64,000 nucleotides of DNA from DASQZK01 sp963764345 (GTDB taxonomy: Bacteria > Bacteroidota > Bacteroidia > Bacteroidales > GCA-2748055): positions 186,001-250,000 of the forward strand of contig CAVXSF010000009.1 of the NCBI GenBank assembly GCA_963764345.1. Direction: 5' to 3'. The notes beneath the pieces were generated by a model. It was given only the letters and a program-made list of their open reading frames with translations, was not told the origin of the DNA and did no database searches. The number at the start of each line of letters is the position of its first letter. Positions within the stretch are counted from its first letter, which is position 1. The translations under genes were made by a program, and so were the position numbers. Below are positions 1 through 8,393 of the stretch, piece by piece.

Positions 1-884
1 ATCAGCAGTTTCACGGTACCGGGTCTTTTTCTCCCCGTACGTATCCGGCAGTAGTCGTGCTGCCCGATATAAAGCCACGACAGCTTTCGTGGCATCGTTT
101 GGCAGGATATCCTTCTCATGGCCCAGCAGGTCGTGCGACATGGCGCCGGCAGGGTAGCCCAGCTCCCTGGCTTTGTCTGCCGTCATCACCAGGTAATCGC
201 AGCCGATGATGATCTGATCGTATATGCGCTGACGGAAGGTGTCATCGTAACGGTTACCAGCCAGTTCAAGCAATTCCTGTAATCCAATGATCATGGCACT
301 CTGGGCACAGCTTTCCACCCACAGCGTTCCGGCATCCTGCCAACCTGCACCAACTTTTGTAAAATGTTTCCTCCGCTCCAGCATATCTACCGAAGCATAC
401 GGAACCGATTTATCCCATAGGATATTCTTCGCCACGAAAAGACCGCCGTTCATTATCCGCCTCTTTCCTTTGTCAGTCACCTCGGCAGTCCATTCACCCT
501 CTTCGTCTATCCCGGGAATTCCGCTACCCACCAATGGCTTCCCCACAATTCACCCCAGTATTTACATGCTGCGCTGTACTTACCTCCTCCATCTGCCGGC
601 AACAACCTGCATTCAGCACCGTCGCCAAGTAATACTCTGGAAGGCAGTCTGACCAGTATCCTCACGGGATGACCAGTCTCATACCCGATCTGGCTGAATA
701 AAAGGCCGGCCGCGCCCTGACCGGGTAAAAATTCAGGATGATGAAAAACAGGGAACGGTTCCCTTTCTTCCTTTTTTTCCATAGAAGAGCATGAAGCGAC
801 TGATGCTCCGCCAATCATAATCGTCGAGGCCAGCGCTGATGTTTTGAAAAAACCACGCCGTGTAAAAGCTTTACCGGATTTCAT
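1..884 (-). CDS. GH9-like glycoside hydrolase lipoprotein, 5' part, frameshifted and cut by window edge
   Basis: The N-terminus has an RR-G-FF motif followed by a hydrophobic stretch and a VASC lipobox, so export (possibly Tat) and lipid anchoring are likely. Residues ~45-125 resemble the Ig-like domain in front of many family 9 glycosidases (FSQIGYETG). The frame stops near 507, but the neighbouring frame is open from ~520 to base 1 and continues sensibly (PGIDEEGEWTAEV, then GAGWQDAGTLW and helical-barrel sequence). One missing base in the CCCGGG tract near 510-515 would join them. GWQDAG matches the GH9 GGWYDAGD motif, but the second Asp, the usual base, is Thr here. The 3' end lies outside the window. 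Family assignment is moderate; a related six-hairpin glycosidase is possible. Confidence 0.55.
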
Positions 885-1052
885 AAACCAGGGGTGTTAA
901 GTTTGAATGACAAGGACGAATGTATGAAAATCCACTTGTACGCACAAGCAGAAACCGGATAAATCGCATCCTCAAACCATTCACAAATGAAAGAGCCGCA
1001 GCAGCACCAGGCAAACAATAAATGCCCGGTATTCAGCTTACGGATGACAAAA

Positions 1053-3191
1053 TTATTTCGCGTTGAAATTATGGATGCCCTGATCGAGATAGGCTACATA
1101 AGCAGAAATATTGAGTTCTTTGCCAATGGGATCAGCCAGCAGCTTGCCACTGGCATCGGTAAGGGCATACAATGGCGTAGTGAGGGTTCCGAAATGTACA
1201 ATCTCGAAGTATTTGTTAATATCACCGATGTTCTTCAGTACTTTCCCGTCGGGTGTTGTCACCCATTCCTCTTCCGGCAGCCTGGTCTTATCGTCAGTGT
1301 AAAGCGATATGACCACATAATCTTCCTTAAGTCTTTTCAATACCTGGGGATCGGACCAAACCTGGCTTTCCATCTGCTTGCAGTTACTGCAGGTGTGACC
1401 GGTGAAATCGAGGAAAATGGGTTTGTTCCTGGATGTGGCGCATTTCACACCATCGGCATAATCAAAATACCCCTGGATGCCATAGGGAAATTCGAACAGA
1501 TCGTTGTATTTTCCGGGTCCGCAATAGGTATCATCATTATCCTGGCTGGCAGGCGTCATGGCCGTTGATCCTATGTGAAAGCTCTGTTCCGATTTTGGGG
1601 GTATCAGGGCAGCGATCAGTTTCAGGTCATTACCGAAGATCCCTGTGAAAAGGTAGATACTGAACACGAAAAAGATGATCGCCAGGAGGAGTCTGGGTAC
1701 AGAGATAAATGGTAAATCGCTGTCATGTGAAAGTTTCAGTTTGCCTAGAAGGTAAAAACCGATCATCAGTGAAATGACAAACCAGATGGCCAGGTATACT
1801 TCCCTGCTGAAGATATTCAGATGATATGCCTGATCCATCGCACTGAGAAATTTCATACCGAAGGCCAGCATGAAAAAGCCAAGAATGACCTTTACCGAAT
1901 TCAGCCATCCTCCTGATCTTGGCAGGTTTCCCAACATTGAGGGAAAAATGGCCAGGAAGGTGAACGGGAGTGCGAAGGCAAGTGAAAAGAAGAACATCCC
2001 CATGATAGGCTTCAGCGCAGCTCCTCCTGAAGCGGCTTCGATCAGTAATGTTCCGACGATGGGACCTGTACAGGAAAAGGACACCAGAACGGTGGTCAGA
2101 CCCATGAAGAACGGTCCGATAAATCCGCCCCGGTCAGCCTGCCTGTCGGCCCGGTTCACCATGCCCGACGGAAGGACGATCTCGAACATACCCAGGAAGG
2201 AAGCTGCAAATACCATAAACAGGGCGAAGAATATCAGGTTGGGGATCCAGTTAGTGCTGAGGGTGTTTCCAATATTGGCATCGAGGCCCGTCAGGGATAC
2301 CAGCACGCCGAGGCCGGTATAGATTACGATGATTGAAAGTCCGAATACAAGGCCCTTCATAACAGCCGGTCCTTTCTTTTCACTTCCCCGCATAAAGAAG
2401 GAAACTGTCATCGGGATCATGGGAAAAACACAGGGCGTAAGTACGCCTGCCAGACCTGCAAGAAAGGATATGAGCATAAAAAGCCAGAAAGATTTTTGTT
2501 CCTCCTTTATAGGGTTGGCAACGATGTTTTGCTGTGTGGAAGGCGAAGCTTCCTGTATCGAAGCCTGGCTTTCTTCTGCTTTTGACATTGTGCCGGCTGA
2601 CAGATTCGTATCCTTTTCGCCAACCATACCAGCAGCTCCGGCAGATTCCGTTTCATGTTCCGGCCCGGACATTTTCGTGCCGGTTACTACTTTAGCCGCT
2701 GCAGAAGGATTACCAGGAAGAGAAAATGAGAAGTCCTTCTGGAAAGGCGGCAGGCAGGTCTCGTCGTTGCAGCACTGGTATTCGACACTCCCTTTCAGCG
2801 TAACAGGACTTGCTGAAAGTACTTTTACGGTCTGGTGAAACTGTGCTTTTTTGTAATATGCTCCTACATTAAACTGAAAACCTTCATCGAATTTTACCAC
2901 CGGTTTGATATCTTCTTTGATATCACTGAAGAGCTTCACGGAAGGGTTTGGTGTAATACTGATCGTGGTAGGTATAGGTCCGGTTTGTTCCAGTTGGATG
3001 GCATACATATGCCAGGGACTCTGGATATCGGCTTTAAATATGAGGTCGTAAATGCCGTCACCTTTTTTCACTGTCGAATAGTCCCAGGTAACGGGATCCT
3101 GTGCCTGCATGTTAAACTGAGAAAAGGCCGGCATGCAAAGGATAGCCAGGAGCGCGATCAGGAAACCTAACTTTTTCATCATTTCTGACAT
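1053..3191 (-). CDS. dsbD: Thiol:disulfide interchange protein DsbD
   Basis: Inner-membrane protein that passes electrons from cytoplasmic thioredoxin to periplasmic disulfide enzymes. All three modules are visible in 712 residues. A signal peptide leads into an N-terminal domain with a Cys pair (CCNDETC, residues ~140-146). After an Ala/Ser/Glu-rich linker comes the multi-spanning core with its two redox cysteines (LTPCVFPM and SFSCTGP). The C-terminal thioredoxin domain carries CSNC near residue 605. Every cysteine needed for the relay is present, so it should work. It stands alone in front of the octamer repeat region, with a TAnnTTTG element just upstream. The start could also be one of the next Met residues (MMKKLGF), which give a more typical signal peptide. 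Confidence 0.93.
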   Translation of the reverse strand: MSEMMKKLGFLIALLAILCMPAFSQFNMQAQDPVTWDYSTVKKGDGIYDLIFKADIQSPWHMYAIQLEQTGPIPTTISITPNPSVKLFSDIKEDIKPVVKFDEGFQFNVGAYYKKAQFHQTVKVLSASPVTLKGSVEYQCCNDETCLPPFQKDFSFSLPGNPSAAAKVVTGTKMSGPEHETESAGAAGMVGEKDTNLSAGTMSKAEESQASIQEASPSTQQNIVANPIKEEQKSFWLFMLISFLAGLAGVLTPCVFPMIPMTVSFFMRGSEKKGPAVMKGLVFGLSIIVIYTGLGVLVSLTGLDANIGNTLSTNWIPNLIFFALFMVFAASFLGMFEIVLPSGMVNRADRQADRGGFIGPFFMGLTTVLVSFSCTGPIVGTLLIEAASGGAALKPIMGMFFFSLAFALPFTFLAIFPSMLGNLPRSGGWLNSVKVILGFFMLAFGMKFLSAMDQAYHLNIFSREVYLAIWFVISLMIGFYLLGKLKLSHDSDLPFISVPRLLLAIIFFVFSIYLFTGIFGNDLKLIAALIPPKSEQSFHIGSTAMTPASQDNDDTYCGPGKYNDLFEFPYGIQGYFDYADGVKCATSRNKPIFLDFTGHTCSNCKQMESQVWSDPQVLKRLKEDYVVISLYTDDKTRLPEEEWVTTPDGKVLKNIGDINKYFEIVHFGTLTTPLYALTDASGKLLADPIGKELNISAYVAYLDQGIHNFNAK

Positions 3192-3204
3192 TTTATTGAA
3201 GGGA

Positions 3205-3212
3205 CAAAGATA
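3205..3212 (-). promoter_or_regulatory. Putative -7 element upstream of dsbD
   Basis: On the minus strand this reads TATCTTTG, matching the bacteroidete sigma-A -7 consensus TAnnTTTG, about 14 bases before the dsbD start. No TTG is seen at the usual -33 distance, so support rests on the -7 box alone. Confidence 0.4.
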
Positions 3213-3437
3213 TAAAAATATATGGAGACGGGTCAGGGAAAGGCGAAAGGTGAAAGTTAGGGAGTTAGGGAGTTAGGGATTGAGGGAGTTAGGGAGTTAG
3301 GGATTGAGGGAGTTAGGGATTTAGGATAGTTAGGGATTGAGGGATTAGGGATTGAGGGATTAGGGATTAGGGATTGAGGGATTGAGGGATTGAGGGAGTT
3401 AGGGATTGAGGGATTGAGGGATTGAGGGATTGAGGGA

Positions 3438-3549
3438 TTTAGTAAATGCTACGGTGGGCTGGGTTTCCCCTTTAAGGGGATTAAGGGGTGAGCGTGGGGA
3501 AAAAGATGCGGGAAAAAGAATAGAGGGAAGAGAGGTGGGAGTTAGGGAT
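3438..3549. repeat. Interspersed block, copy 1 (identical to copy at 3740)
   Basis: A ~110-bp block starting TTTAGTAAATGCTACGG, containing the palindrome CCCCTTTAAGGGG followed by ATTAAGGGGTG, and ending AGAGAGGTGGGAGTTAGGGA. The same sequence recurs 302 bases downstream with no difference that I can see over at least 105 bases, so block plus array duplicated as a unit. Confidence 0.85.
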
Positions 3550-3575
3550 TGAGGGATTGAGGGATTGAGGGATTA

Positions 3576-3676
3576 GTGAAGATGGGTTGAGGATGGACTG
3601 AGATTTCCCCTTTAGGGGATTAGAGGGGTGAGCGTGGGGAAAAAGATGCGGGAAAGGGAAGGATAGAGGGAGAGAG
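3576..3676. repeat. Interspersed block, diverged copy 2
   Basis: Related to the copies at 3438 and 3740 through TTTCCCCTTTAGGGG, the GGGGTGAGCGTGGGGAAAAA segment and GATGCGGGAAA. The left part differs (TTAGTGAAGATGGGTTGAGG) and the tail is rearranged, so this is an older or partial copy. Confidence 0.75.
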
Positions 3677-3739
3677 TTAGGGAGTTAGGGATTGAGGGAT
3701 TGAGGGATTGAGGGATTGAGGGATTGAGGGATTGAGGGA

Positions 3740-3851
3740 TTTAGTAAATGCTACGGTGGGCTGGGTTTCCCCTTTAAGGGGATTAAGGGGTGAGCGTGGG
3801 GAAAAAGATGCGGGAAAAAGAATAGAGGGAAGAGAGGTGGGAGTTAGGGAG
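3740..3851. repeat. Interspersed block, copy 3 (identical to copy at 3438)
   Basis: Second exact copy of the block with TTTAGTAAATGCTACGG and CCCCTTTAAGGGG, offset 302 bases from copy 1. Identity over more than 100 bases points to recent duplication or gene conversion inside the array. Confidence 0.85.
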
Positions 3852-3889
3852 TTAGGGAGTTAGGGAGTTAGGGATTGAGGGAGTTAGGG

Positions 3890-3955
3890 ATTTAGTAAAT
3901 GCTACGGCGGGCTGAGTTTCCCCTTTAGGGGACTAAGGGGTGAGCGTAGGGAGTG
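3890..3955. repeat. Interspersed block, truncated copy 4
   Basis: Begins TTTAGTAAATGCTACGG like copies 1 and 3 and keeps the palindromic core as CCCCTTTAGGGG and the GGGGTGAGCGT segment, then diverges. It marks the rng-side end of the repeat region. The following ~110 bases up to the rng stop show nothing recognisable. Confidence 0.7.
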
Positions 3956-4067
3956 AGAGAGTTCGTGGTTGAGTTGTTCGTAATTCCTAATCTTTAATAA
4001 TCTGTCCCGTATAGTTATCGGGATCTGTGGTGAAAATAAAGGATAAGGTCGAACGTAAGAAAGTGCC

Positions 4068-5627
4068 TTAATCTGTAAATAAAATCTCGTCGCCATTCTT
4101 ATCGAAAAGCTTAAATTCCAGAATGTTGATAGAGATTGAGGATGTGACTTTAATGACAGTACCAAATTCCTTGCTCCACTCTTTTCTCACCGAGTTGAAA
4201 AGGCCTTTATTTAAATAGGCGGCGACGAAGGGGTGGGCTGAGATATGAATATATTTGAGTTTGTACTCATCCATCACCCGTACAAGAGTATTCTTAATGG
4301 TTTCGGTAAAAAGCACAGTTGATTCCACCTTACCTGTTCCAAGGCAGGCGGGACATTTTTCCATAGTCTCGATATGCATCTCGGGTCGTACGCGTTGCCT
4401 GGTGATCTGCAACAGGCCGAACTTGCTCAGTGGAAGAATATGGTGTTTCGTTTTATCTTTGGCCATTATTTCCTTCATCCGCTCATAAACCATTTGTCTA
4501 TGATCACTTGAGTTCATATCGATAAAGTCGACCACAATGATACCACCCATATCTCTAAGCCGGAGCTGGCGTGCGATTTCATCAGCAGCAGCCAGGTTTA
4601 CCTCCAGCGCATTCGTTTCCTGATCGGAACCTGATTTGGACCGGTTCCCGCTGTTGACATCGATGACATGAAGGGCTTCGGTATGATCAATAATAAGGTA
4701 TGCACCGCTTTTAAAGGAAACCGTTTTCCCGAAGAGGGATTTGATCTGCTTCTCAATACCGAATTTTTCAAAAACGGGTTGCGATCCGTCGTACAGTTTG
4801 ACTATACGGCTTTTCTCAGGAGCAATTTCCTGGATAAATTGTTTGATCTCCAGGTATGCAGCAGGCTCATTCACATAGATATTCTCGAAATTACCGTTGA
4901 GCATGTCCCGCAGGATCACAGTGGTGCGGTTACTTTCACCCAGAATCAGTTTAGGCGTTTTGCCAGGTCTCAGCTTTTCAAAAGCATTCTCCCACTTCAA
5001 CACCAGTCCCCGGAGTTCGGTATCCAGTTCGGCCACCTTCTTCCCTTCTGCCACCGTACGGACAATGACACCATAGTTCTTGGGTTTGATGCTGAGAAGG
5101 AGATTTTTAAGCCGTTCTTTTTCTTCCTGGGATTCAATTTTTGACGAAACGGAAACCTTGTCTGAGAATGGGATCAGTACAATGTTTCTGCCCGGTATGG
5201 AAACTTCGGAACCGAGCCGCGGACCTTTGGTGGAAATTGGTTCCTTGGCAATCTGTACAACTACATTTTGTCCCGATTTGAGTATTTCGGTAATCTTCCC
5301 GTCTTTATTAATATCGGATTCCCTTTTGAACTTGTAAAAGGGTATAATTTTCCCTTTCCTTGACAAAGCAAGGTTCATGTATTTATTCAGGGAATTAAAC
5401 TGAGGCCCAAGATCAAGATAATGCAAAAATGCATCCTTCTCGTAACCTACATCTACGAATGCTGCATTCAATCCAGGCATGATCTTTTTTACCTTGCCAA
5501 GATAAATATCGCCAACAGAAAACCGGGTATCCGTTTTCTCCTTGTTCAGTTCGATTAGCCTTTTATCTTCAAGCAAAGCAATTGATATTTCACTGGACGA
5601 AGCATCAATTACCAATTCATTGCTCAC
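4068..5627 (-). CDS. rng: Ribonuclease G/E family endoribonuclease
   Basis: Cytoplasmic endoribonuclease that matures 16S rRNA 5' ends and turns over mRNA. The 519 residues fit RNase G rather than RNase E, because the long C-terminal degradosome scaffold is absent. An S1-type RNA-binding segment lies at ~residues 40-130 (GDIYLGKVKKIMPGLNAAF). The catalytic domain has both conserved Mg-binding Asp motifs (HVIDVNSG and VVDFIDMN) and the zinc-link motif CPACLGTG. It is followed upstream by the small bS22-like gene and HU. It overlaps nothing and ends at the repeat region, where no clear terminator is seen. Confidence 0.93.
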   Translation of the reverse strand: MSNELVIDASSSEISIALLEDKRLIELNKEKTDTRFSVGDIYLGKVKKIMPGLNAAFVDVGYEKDAFLHYLDLGPQFNSLNKYMNLALSRKGKIIPFYKFKRESDINKDGKITEILKSGQNVVVQIAKEPISTKGPRLGSEVSIPGRNIVLIPFSDKVSVSSKIESQEEKERLKNLLLSIKPKNYGVIVRTVAEGKKVAELDTELRGLVLKWENAFEKLRPGKTPKLILGESNRTTVILRDMLNGNFENIYVNEPAAYLEIKQFIQEIAPEKSRIVKLYDGSQPVFEKFGIEKQIKSLFGKTVSFKSGAYLIIDHTEALHVIDVNSGNRSKSGSDQETNALEVNLAAADEIARQLRLRDMGGIIVVDFIDMNSSDHRQMVYERMKEIMAKDKTKHHILPLSKFGLLQITRQRVRPEMHIETMEKCPACLGTGKVESTVLFTETIKNTLVRVMDEYKLKYIHISAHPFVAAYLNKGLFNSVRKEWSKEFGTVIKVTSSISINILEFKLFDKNGDEILFTD

Positions 5628-5688
5628 TTTTAGTCCTTTTAACTTATACTTTAAATATACAAAATGATATTGGACTATTCAACACAAT

Positions 5689-5720
5689 AAACCTAAAGAC
5701 CCGCAAGGACCTTTAGGTTT
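5689..5720 (-). terminator. Hairpin downstream of the small ribosomal-protein-like gene
   Basis: The arms AAACCTAAAG and CTTTAGGTTT pair perfectly over 10 bp around a 12-base loop. On the minus strand this follows the 30-residue protein gene and precedes rng. The T-tail is weak (TTTATTGTGTT), so it may attenuate rather than stop transcription. Confidence 0.6.
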
Positions 5721-5746
5721 AAGGACTTTTAAAAAAGACTAAAAAA

Positions 5747-5839
5747 TTATCTCTTCTTTTTGTGCCTGTTTTTCCGCAAACGTTTTTTCCGTTTGTGCGT
5801 TGCCATCTTATGTCTTTTTCTCTTTTTACCGCTAGGCAT
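5747..5839 (-). CDS. 30-residue AURKAIP1/COX24-domain (bS22/mS38-like) protein
   Basis: The minus strand encodes 30 residues starting MPSGKKRKRHKMATHKRKKR and ending HKKKR, more than half Lys/Arg. This matches very small bacteroidete proteins annotated with the AURKAIP1/COX24 domain, the family of mitoribosomal mS38 and mycobacterial bS22. A role on the ribosome is inferred from that family and from the composition. It lies 17 bases downstream of HU and upstream of rng with a hairpin after its stop, so co-transcription with HU is likely. It is easily missed because of its size. Confidence 0.8.
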   Translation of the reverse strand: MPSGKKRKRHKMATHKRKKRLRKNRHKKKR

Positions 5840-5856
5840 AACCAAATGAGTTTAAA

Positions 5857-6141
5857 CTATTTTACGTTTGATTTTACTTTACTTACGAATGTCTTCGCAG
5901 GTTTAAAGGAAGGAATGAAATGTTCAGGAATAATGATAGTTGTATTCCTGGAAATGTTCCTGGCGGTTTTTTGCGCCCTTCTTTTTACGATGAAGCTTCC
6001 AAATCCTCTGAGGTATACGTTTCTGTTTTTACTCAGGGAGTCTTTAACAGTTTCCATAAAAGCTTCAACTGTTTTTTGTACAGTTACCTTTTCAATTCCT
6101 GTGTTTTTGGAAATTTCGTTTACGATATCTGCTTTAGTCAT
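5857..6141 (-). CDS. hup: HU/IHF-family DNA-binding protein
   Basis: Histone-like protein that bends and compacts DNA as a dimer. The 94 residues cover the family: N-terminal helical dimer region (MTKADIVNEISKNTGIEK), then the beta-arm region with RGFGSF and RNISRNTTIIIPEHFIPSFKPAK, close to the usual HU arm RNPRTGE...IPA..VP.FKPGK. The arm is closer to the IHF/HU-like proteins of Bacteroidota than to E. coli HU. It is divergent from mutY, and each gene has a TAnnTTTG box in the shared upstream region. Confidence 0.92.
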   Translation of the reverse strand: MTKADIVNEISKNTGIEKVTVQKTVEAFMETVKDSLSKNRNVYLRGFGSFIVKRRAQKTARNISRNTTIIIPEHFIPSFKPAKTFVSKVKSNVK

Positions 6142-6194
6142 TTTAAAACACTTTAATTATCAATGAATTACAATTATCTTTTCAATTGGAGATG

Positions 6195-6202
6195 CAAATA
6201 TA
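6195..6202 (-). promoter_or_regulatory. Putative -7 element of HU gene
   Basis: The minus-strand sequence TATATTTG matches TAnnTTTG, about 54 bases before the HU start. A TTTG further upstream is ~26 bases away, longer than the usual ~19, so the -33 partner is uncertain. Confidence 0.45.
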
Positions 6203-6237
6203 ATTTTTTTATCCCGATTAATAAAATACAAATCCAT

Positions 6238-6245
6238 TATTTTTG
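6238..6245 (+). promoter_or_regulatory. Putative -7 element of mutY
   Basis: TATTTTTG matches TAnnTTTG and lies 35 bases before the mutY start, back to back with the HU promoter. No clear -33 TTG was found. Confidence 0.35.
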
Positions 6246-6279
6246 ACGGTGAACGAGAGAATATTTTCAATTCAAGTGA

Positions 6280-7339
6280 ATGGAAATTAATAAGATATTG
6301 CTGAAATGGTATGAAGAGAACGGCCGTGACCTCCCATGGCGAACTACCTGCAACCCTTATAAAATATGGGTTTCAGAGATAATCCTTCAGCAAACCCAGG
6401 GTCATTCAGGGCAGGAAATATTATGAAAGCTTCCTGCAGCGTTTTCCCGATGTTTTTTCGCTAGCCTCAGCCACGAGTCGAAGAGGTTCTTAAAATATGG
6501 CAGGGTCTTGGGTATTATTCAAGGGCAAGGAACATGCACGCCACCGCTGTTGATATTGTCCATAACCATAAGGGTGAATTTCCCGGCAAGTATAAGGAGT
6601 TGTTGCGTCTCAAAGGTATTGGCCCTTATACAGCAGCTGCCATTGGCTCCATAGCCTTCGGTGAAACAGTACCTGCTGTTGACGGTAATGTAAAACGGGT
6701 CGTCAGCAGGATTTTCGGTATCAGTCACGATATTAAATCCCGTAAGGGTCTTGAAGGAGCTGGAGTATGCAGCCCGTGAAATCATGGATAAAGATCAGCC
6801 CGGTAAGCATAACCAGGCTATAATGGATTTCGGGGCTATAGTTTGCCGGCCAAAAAATCCGGATTGTCAATCCTGTGTTCTCAACCATGAATGCTATGCT
6901 TTTCATAATAATATGGTGGACCGGCTTCCGGTCAATGTGCAAAACAAACAGATTCGCAGTCGTTATTTTTACTACTTCATTATCAGGAAAGGCGACCACA
7001 TATATATAGAGCAAAGGAAAGAGAAGGACATCTGGAATCTCCTGTATCAGTTTCCGCTAATCGAATCCGACACAGAGCTGACCCATGATGAGATCATCAG
7101 GCGGATGGTAAATACCTGGTTCAGTAAAACCTATGTACCTGAAATCACGAAAATTTCAACCACGTTGAAGCATCAGCTCAGTCACCAGCTGATAGCTGCA
7201 CAGTTTATTCATCTCACGGCTGGAGGAAAAAGATTCAGCGCCTGATGCAGCCGGCCTCATTGAGATCGCTGAAGACAGGCTTGATGGTTATGCTATTCCC
7301 AGGCTGATCGAGAAATACCTCTGTGAGTCGGATGAATAG
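6280..7339 (+). CDS. mutY: A/G-specific adenine glycosylase MutY, reading frame broken four times
   Basis: MutY removes adenine opposite 8-oxoguanine. The start MEINKILLKWYEENGRDLPWR and the segment EIILQQTQ are typical. The frame then breaks near 6398-6401, 6471-6480, 6750-6756 and 7225-7232; each break is mended by dropping one base. The joined sequence has the helix-hairpin-helix LKGIGPYTAAAI, the catalytic-Asp region VPAVDGNVKRV, the iron-sulfur ligands C-x6-C-x2-C-x5-C (CRPKNPDCQSC) and a NUDIX-like C-terminal domain, about 351 residues in all. The mutY-ssb-gldE-gldD order is common in this phylum. Either four insertion errors lie here or the gene is truly decayed; similar breaks in fusA favour error. 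Confidence 0.85.
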
Positions 7340-7871
7340 GTGGTGGCGTGGTAAAGACTTATGTTTACAGGCAACTGTGGGGTCGATTGACGGTATGTAC
7401 ATGTTTCACTAAGATTTTCATTCCAGGCATGGATCTGAACAGTCATCAGATCTGTCCCTGGAGGAAAAATCCAGGTAGCAATAATATTAATGTATAAGGT
7501 CATGAAGGAGGAATAGGCTTCAGTATTCTCAGTGTGCCCAAAAACATATTGTGTCTTCACCCTGCAACGATCACTTATTCAGCTATCCGGCCGGGGAGAG
7601 AAGATGACCGGAGGGTTGCTGTCACTATCCCTGACAGCCGAATCAGAAAGAGAGCTGTTTAGTTATGAAGTTAGACAGCTTTAATGAAAACAGTTAAACC
7701 GACTTTTTATATAAAAGCATAAAATTTTTCATCTTGCATTACCGGAGAAGGGGAGCTGCAAAAACGAGGACTTTGCCATGAAGGCCGGAAAAACCAAAAC
7801 GGTCGTTTTTCATGCATAGTTCTCCCTGTAACCATTAATTTTGTATCTTTACAGTTCTAAATTGTAATGTT
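7340..7871. other. Gene-free interval between mutY and ssb
   Basis: About 530 bases without a convincing gene. A 90-codon open stretch on the minus strand (7288-7560) overlaps the mutY 3' end and has no family look. A short hairpin CTGTCA...TGACAG lies near 7619-7637. The ssb promoter lies at the right end. Confidence 0.5.
7836..7843 (+). promoter_or_regulatory. Putative -7 element of ssb
   Basis: TAATTTTG matches TAnnTTTG 28 bases before the ssb ATG. A second near match, TATCTTTA, starts at 7844. No good -33 box is seen at ~19 bases. Confidence 0.4.
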
Positions 7872-8369
7872 ATGTCAGTGAATAAAGTAATCCTAATTGG
7901 AAATGTTGGTAAAGATCCGGAAACCCGTTATCTGGAAGGAGGTACAGCCGTTTCAAAATTCTCCCTGGCTACCTCGGAAACCTACCGAAACAGGGATGGT
8001 GAAAAAATTACGACAACAGAGTGGCATAATATTGTTGTGTGGAGAGGACTTGCAGAAGTATGCGAAAAATATGTAAAGAAAGGTTCCCAGCTATATATTG
8101 AAGGACGTATTAAGTCGCGTTCATACAACGACAAGGACGGCAATACCCGGTACATTACCGAGATTGTCGGAGACAACATGCAAATGCTGGGCAAGCGAAG
8201 CGATGACCTACAGGAGAATGCGTCAGGAGGCGGATCCTATCAGCAGGAGTCCGGAAATTCTTCGGCCACAACTCAACAGGCTGAATCCCCGGCCCAAAAC
8301 ACCGGAAAAGACGATACATACAACGAGCCGAACGAAGGAACAAATGAAGCTGATGACCTTCCGTTCTGA
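7872..8369 (+). CDS. ssb: Single-stranded DNA-binding protein
   Basis: It coats single-stranded DNA in replication, repair and recombination. The OB-fold occupies residues ~1-110 (MSVNKVILIGNVGKDPE, EWHNIVVW, GSQLYIEGRI). A disordered Gln/Ser/Asn-rich linker follows. The tail ends in the acidic tip DDLPF, which docks partner proteins. The length of 165 is normal. It is the first gene of a run with gldE and gldD, 24 bases upstream of gldE. Confidence 0.96.
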   Translation: MSVNKVILIGNVGKDPETRYLEGGTAVSKFSLATSETYRNRDGEKITTTEWHNIVVWRGLAEVCEKYVKKGSQLYIEGRIKSRSYNDKDGNTRYITEIVGDNMQMLGKRSDDLQENASGGGSYQQESGNSSATTQQAESPAQNTGKDDTYNEPNEGTNEADDLPF

Positions 8370-8393
8370 TTTTAATCTTAACCTGAATTCCTA

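Larger units (their letters stand above)
3253..3895 (+). repeat. G-rich octamer tandem array (GGGATTGA / GGGAGTTA) split by unique blocks
   Basis: The dsbD-rng gap (3192-4067) has no credible gene. Four tracts of head-to-tail 8-bp units, GGGATTGA and GGGAGTTA with some 7-bp GGGATTA variants, occupy roughly 3253-3438, 3538-3575, 3675-3740 and 3839-3893. Every unit starts with GGG, giving dozens of evenly spaced G-triplets on the plus strand. An 8-bp period is not a multiple of three, which argues against coding. The tracts alternate with longer blocks that share sequence with each other (listed separately). Such arrays vary in copy number and often assemble badly, so the unit count may be wrong. 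Confidence 0.85.

Noticed and set aside
3253..3895. CRISPR-like or telomere-like array
   Set aside because: Units are 7-8 bp head to tail with no unique spacers of constant length, and the longer blocks repeat each other; no cas genes. TTAGGG-like units occur only as variants of the octamer inside a chromosomal region.
3990..4040. Terminator after rng
   Set aside because: Only a 4-5 bp stem (TCCCG/CGGGA) with no T-run, too weak to call.
3902..4165. 87-codon open frame on the minus strand at the repeat edge
   Set aside because: It overlaps the rng 3' end in another frame and includes repeat-block sequence, so it is a shadow.
7288..7560. 90-codon open frame on the minus strand
   Set aside because: Overlaps the mended mutY 3' end, lacks any signal, motif or conserved context.
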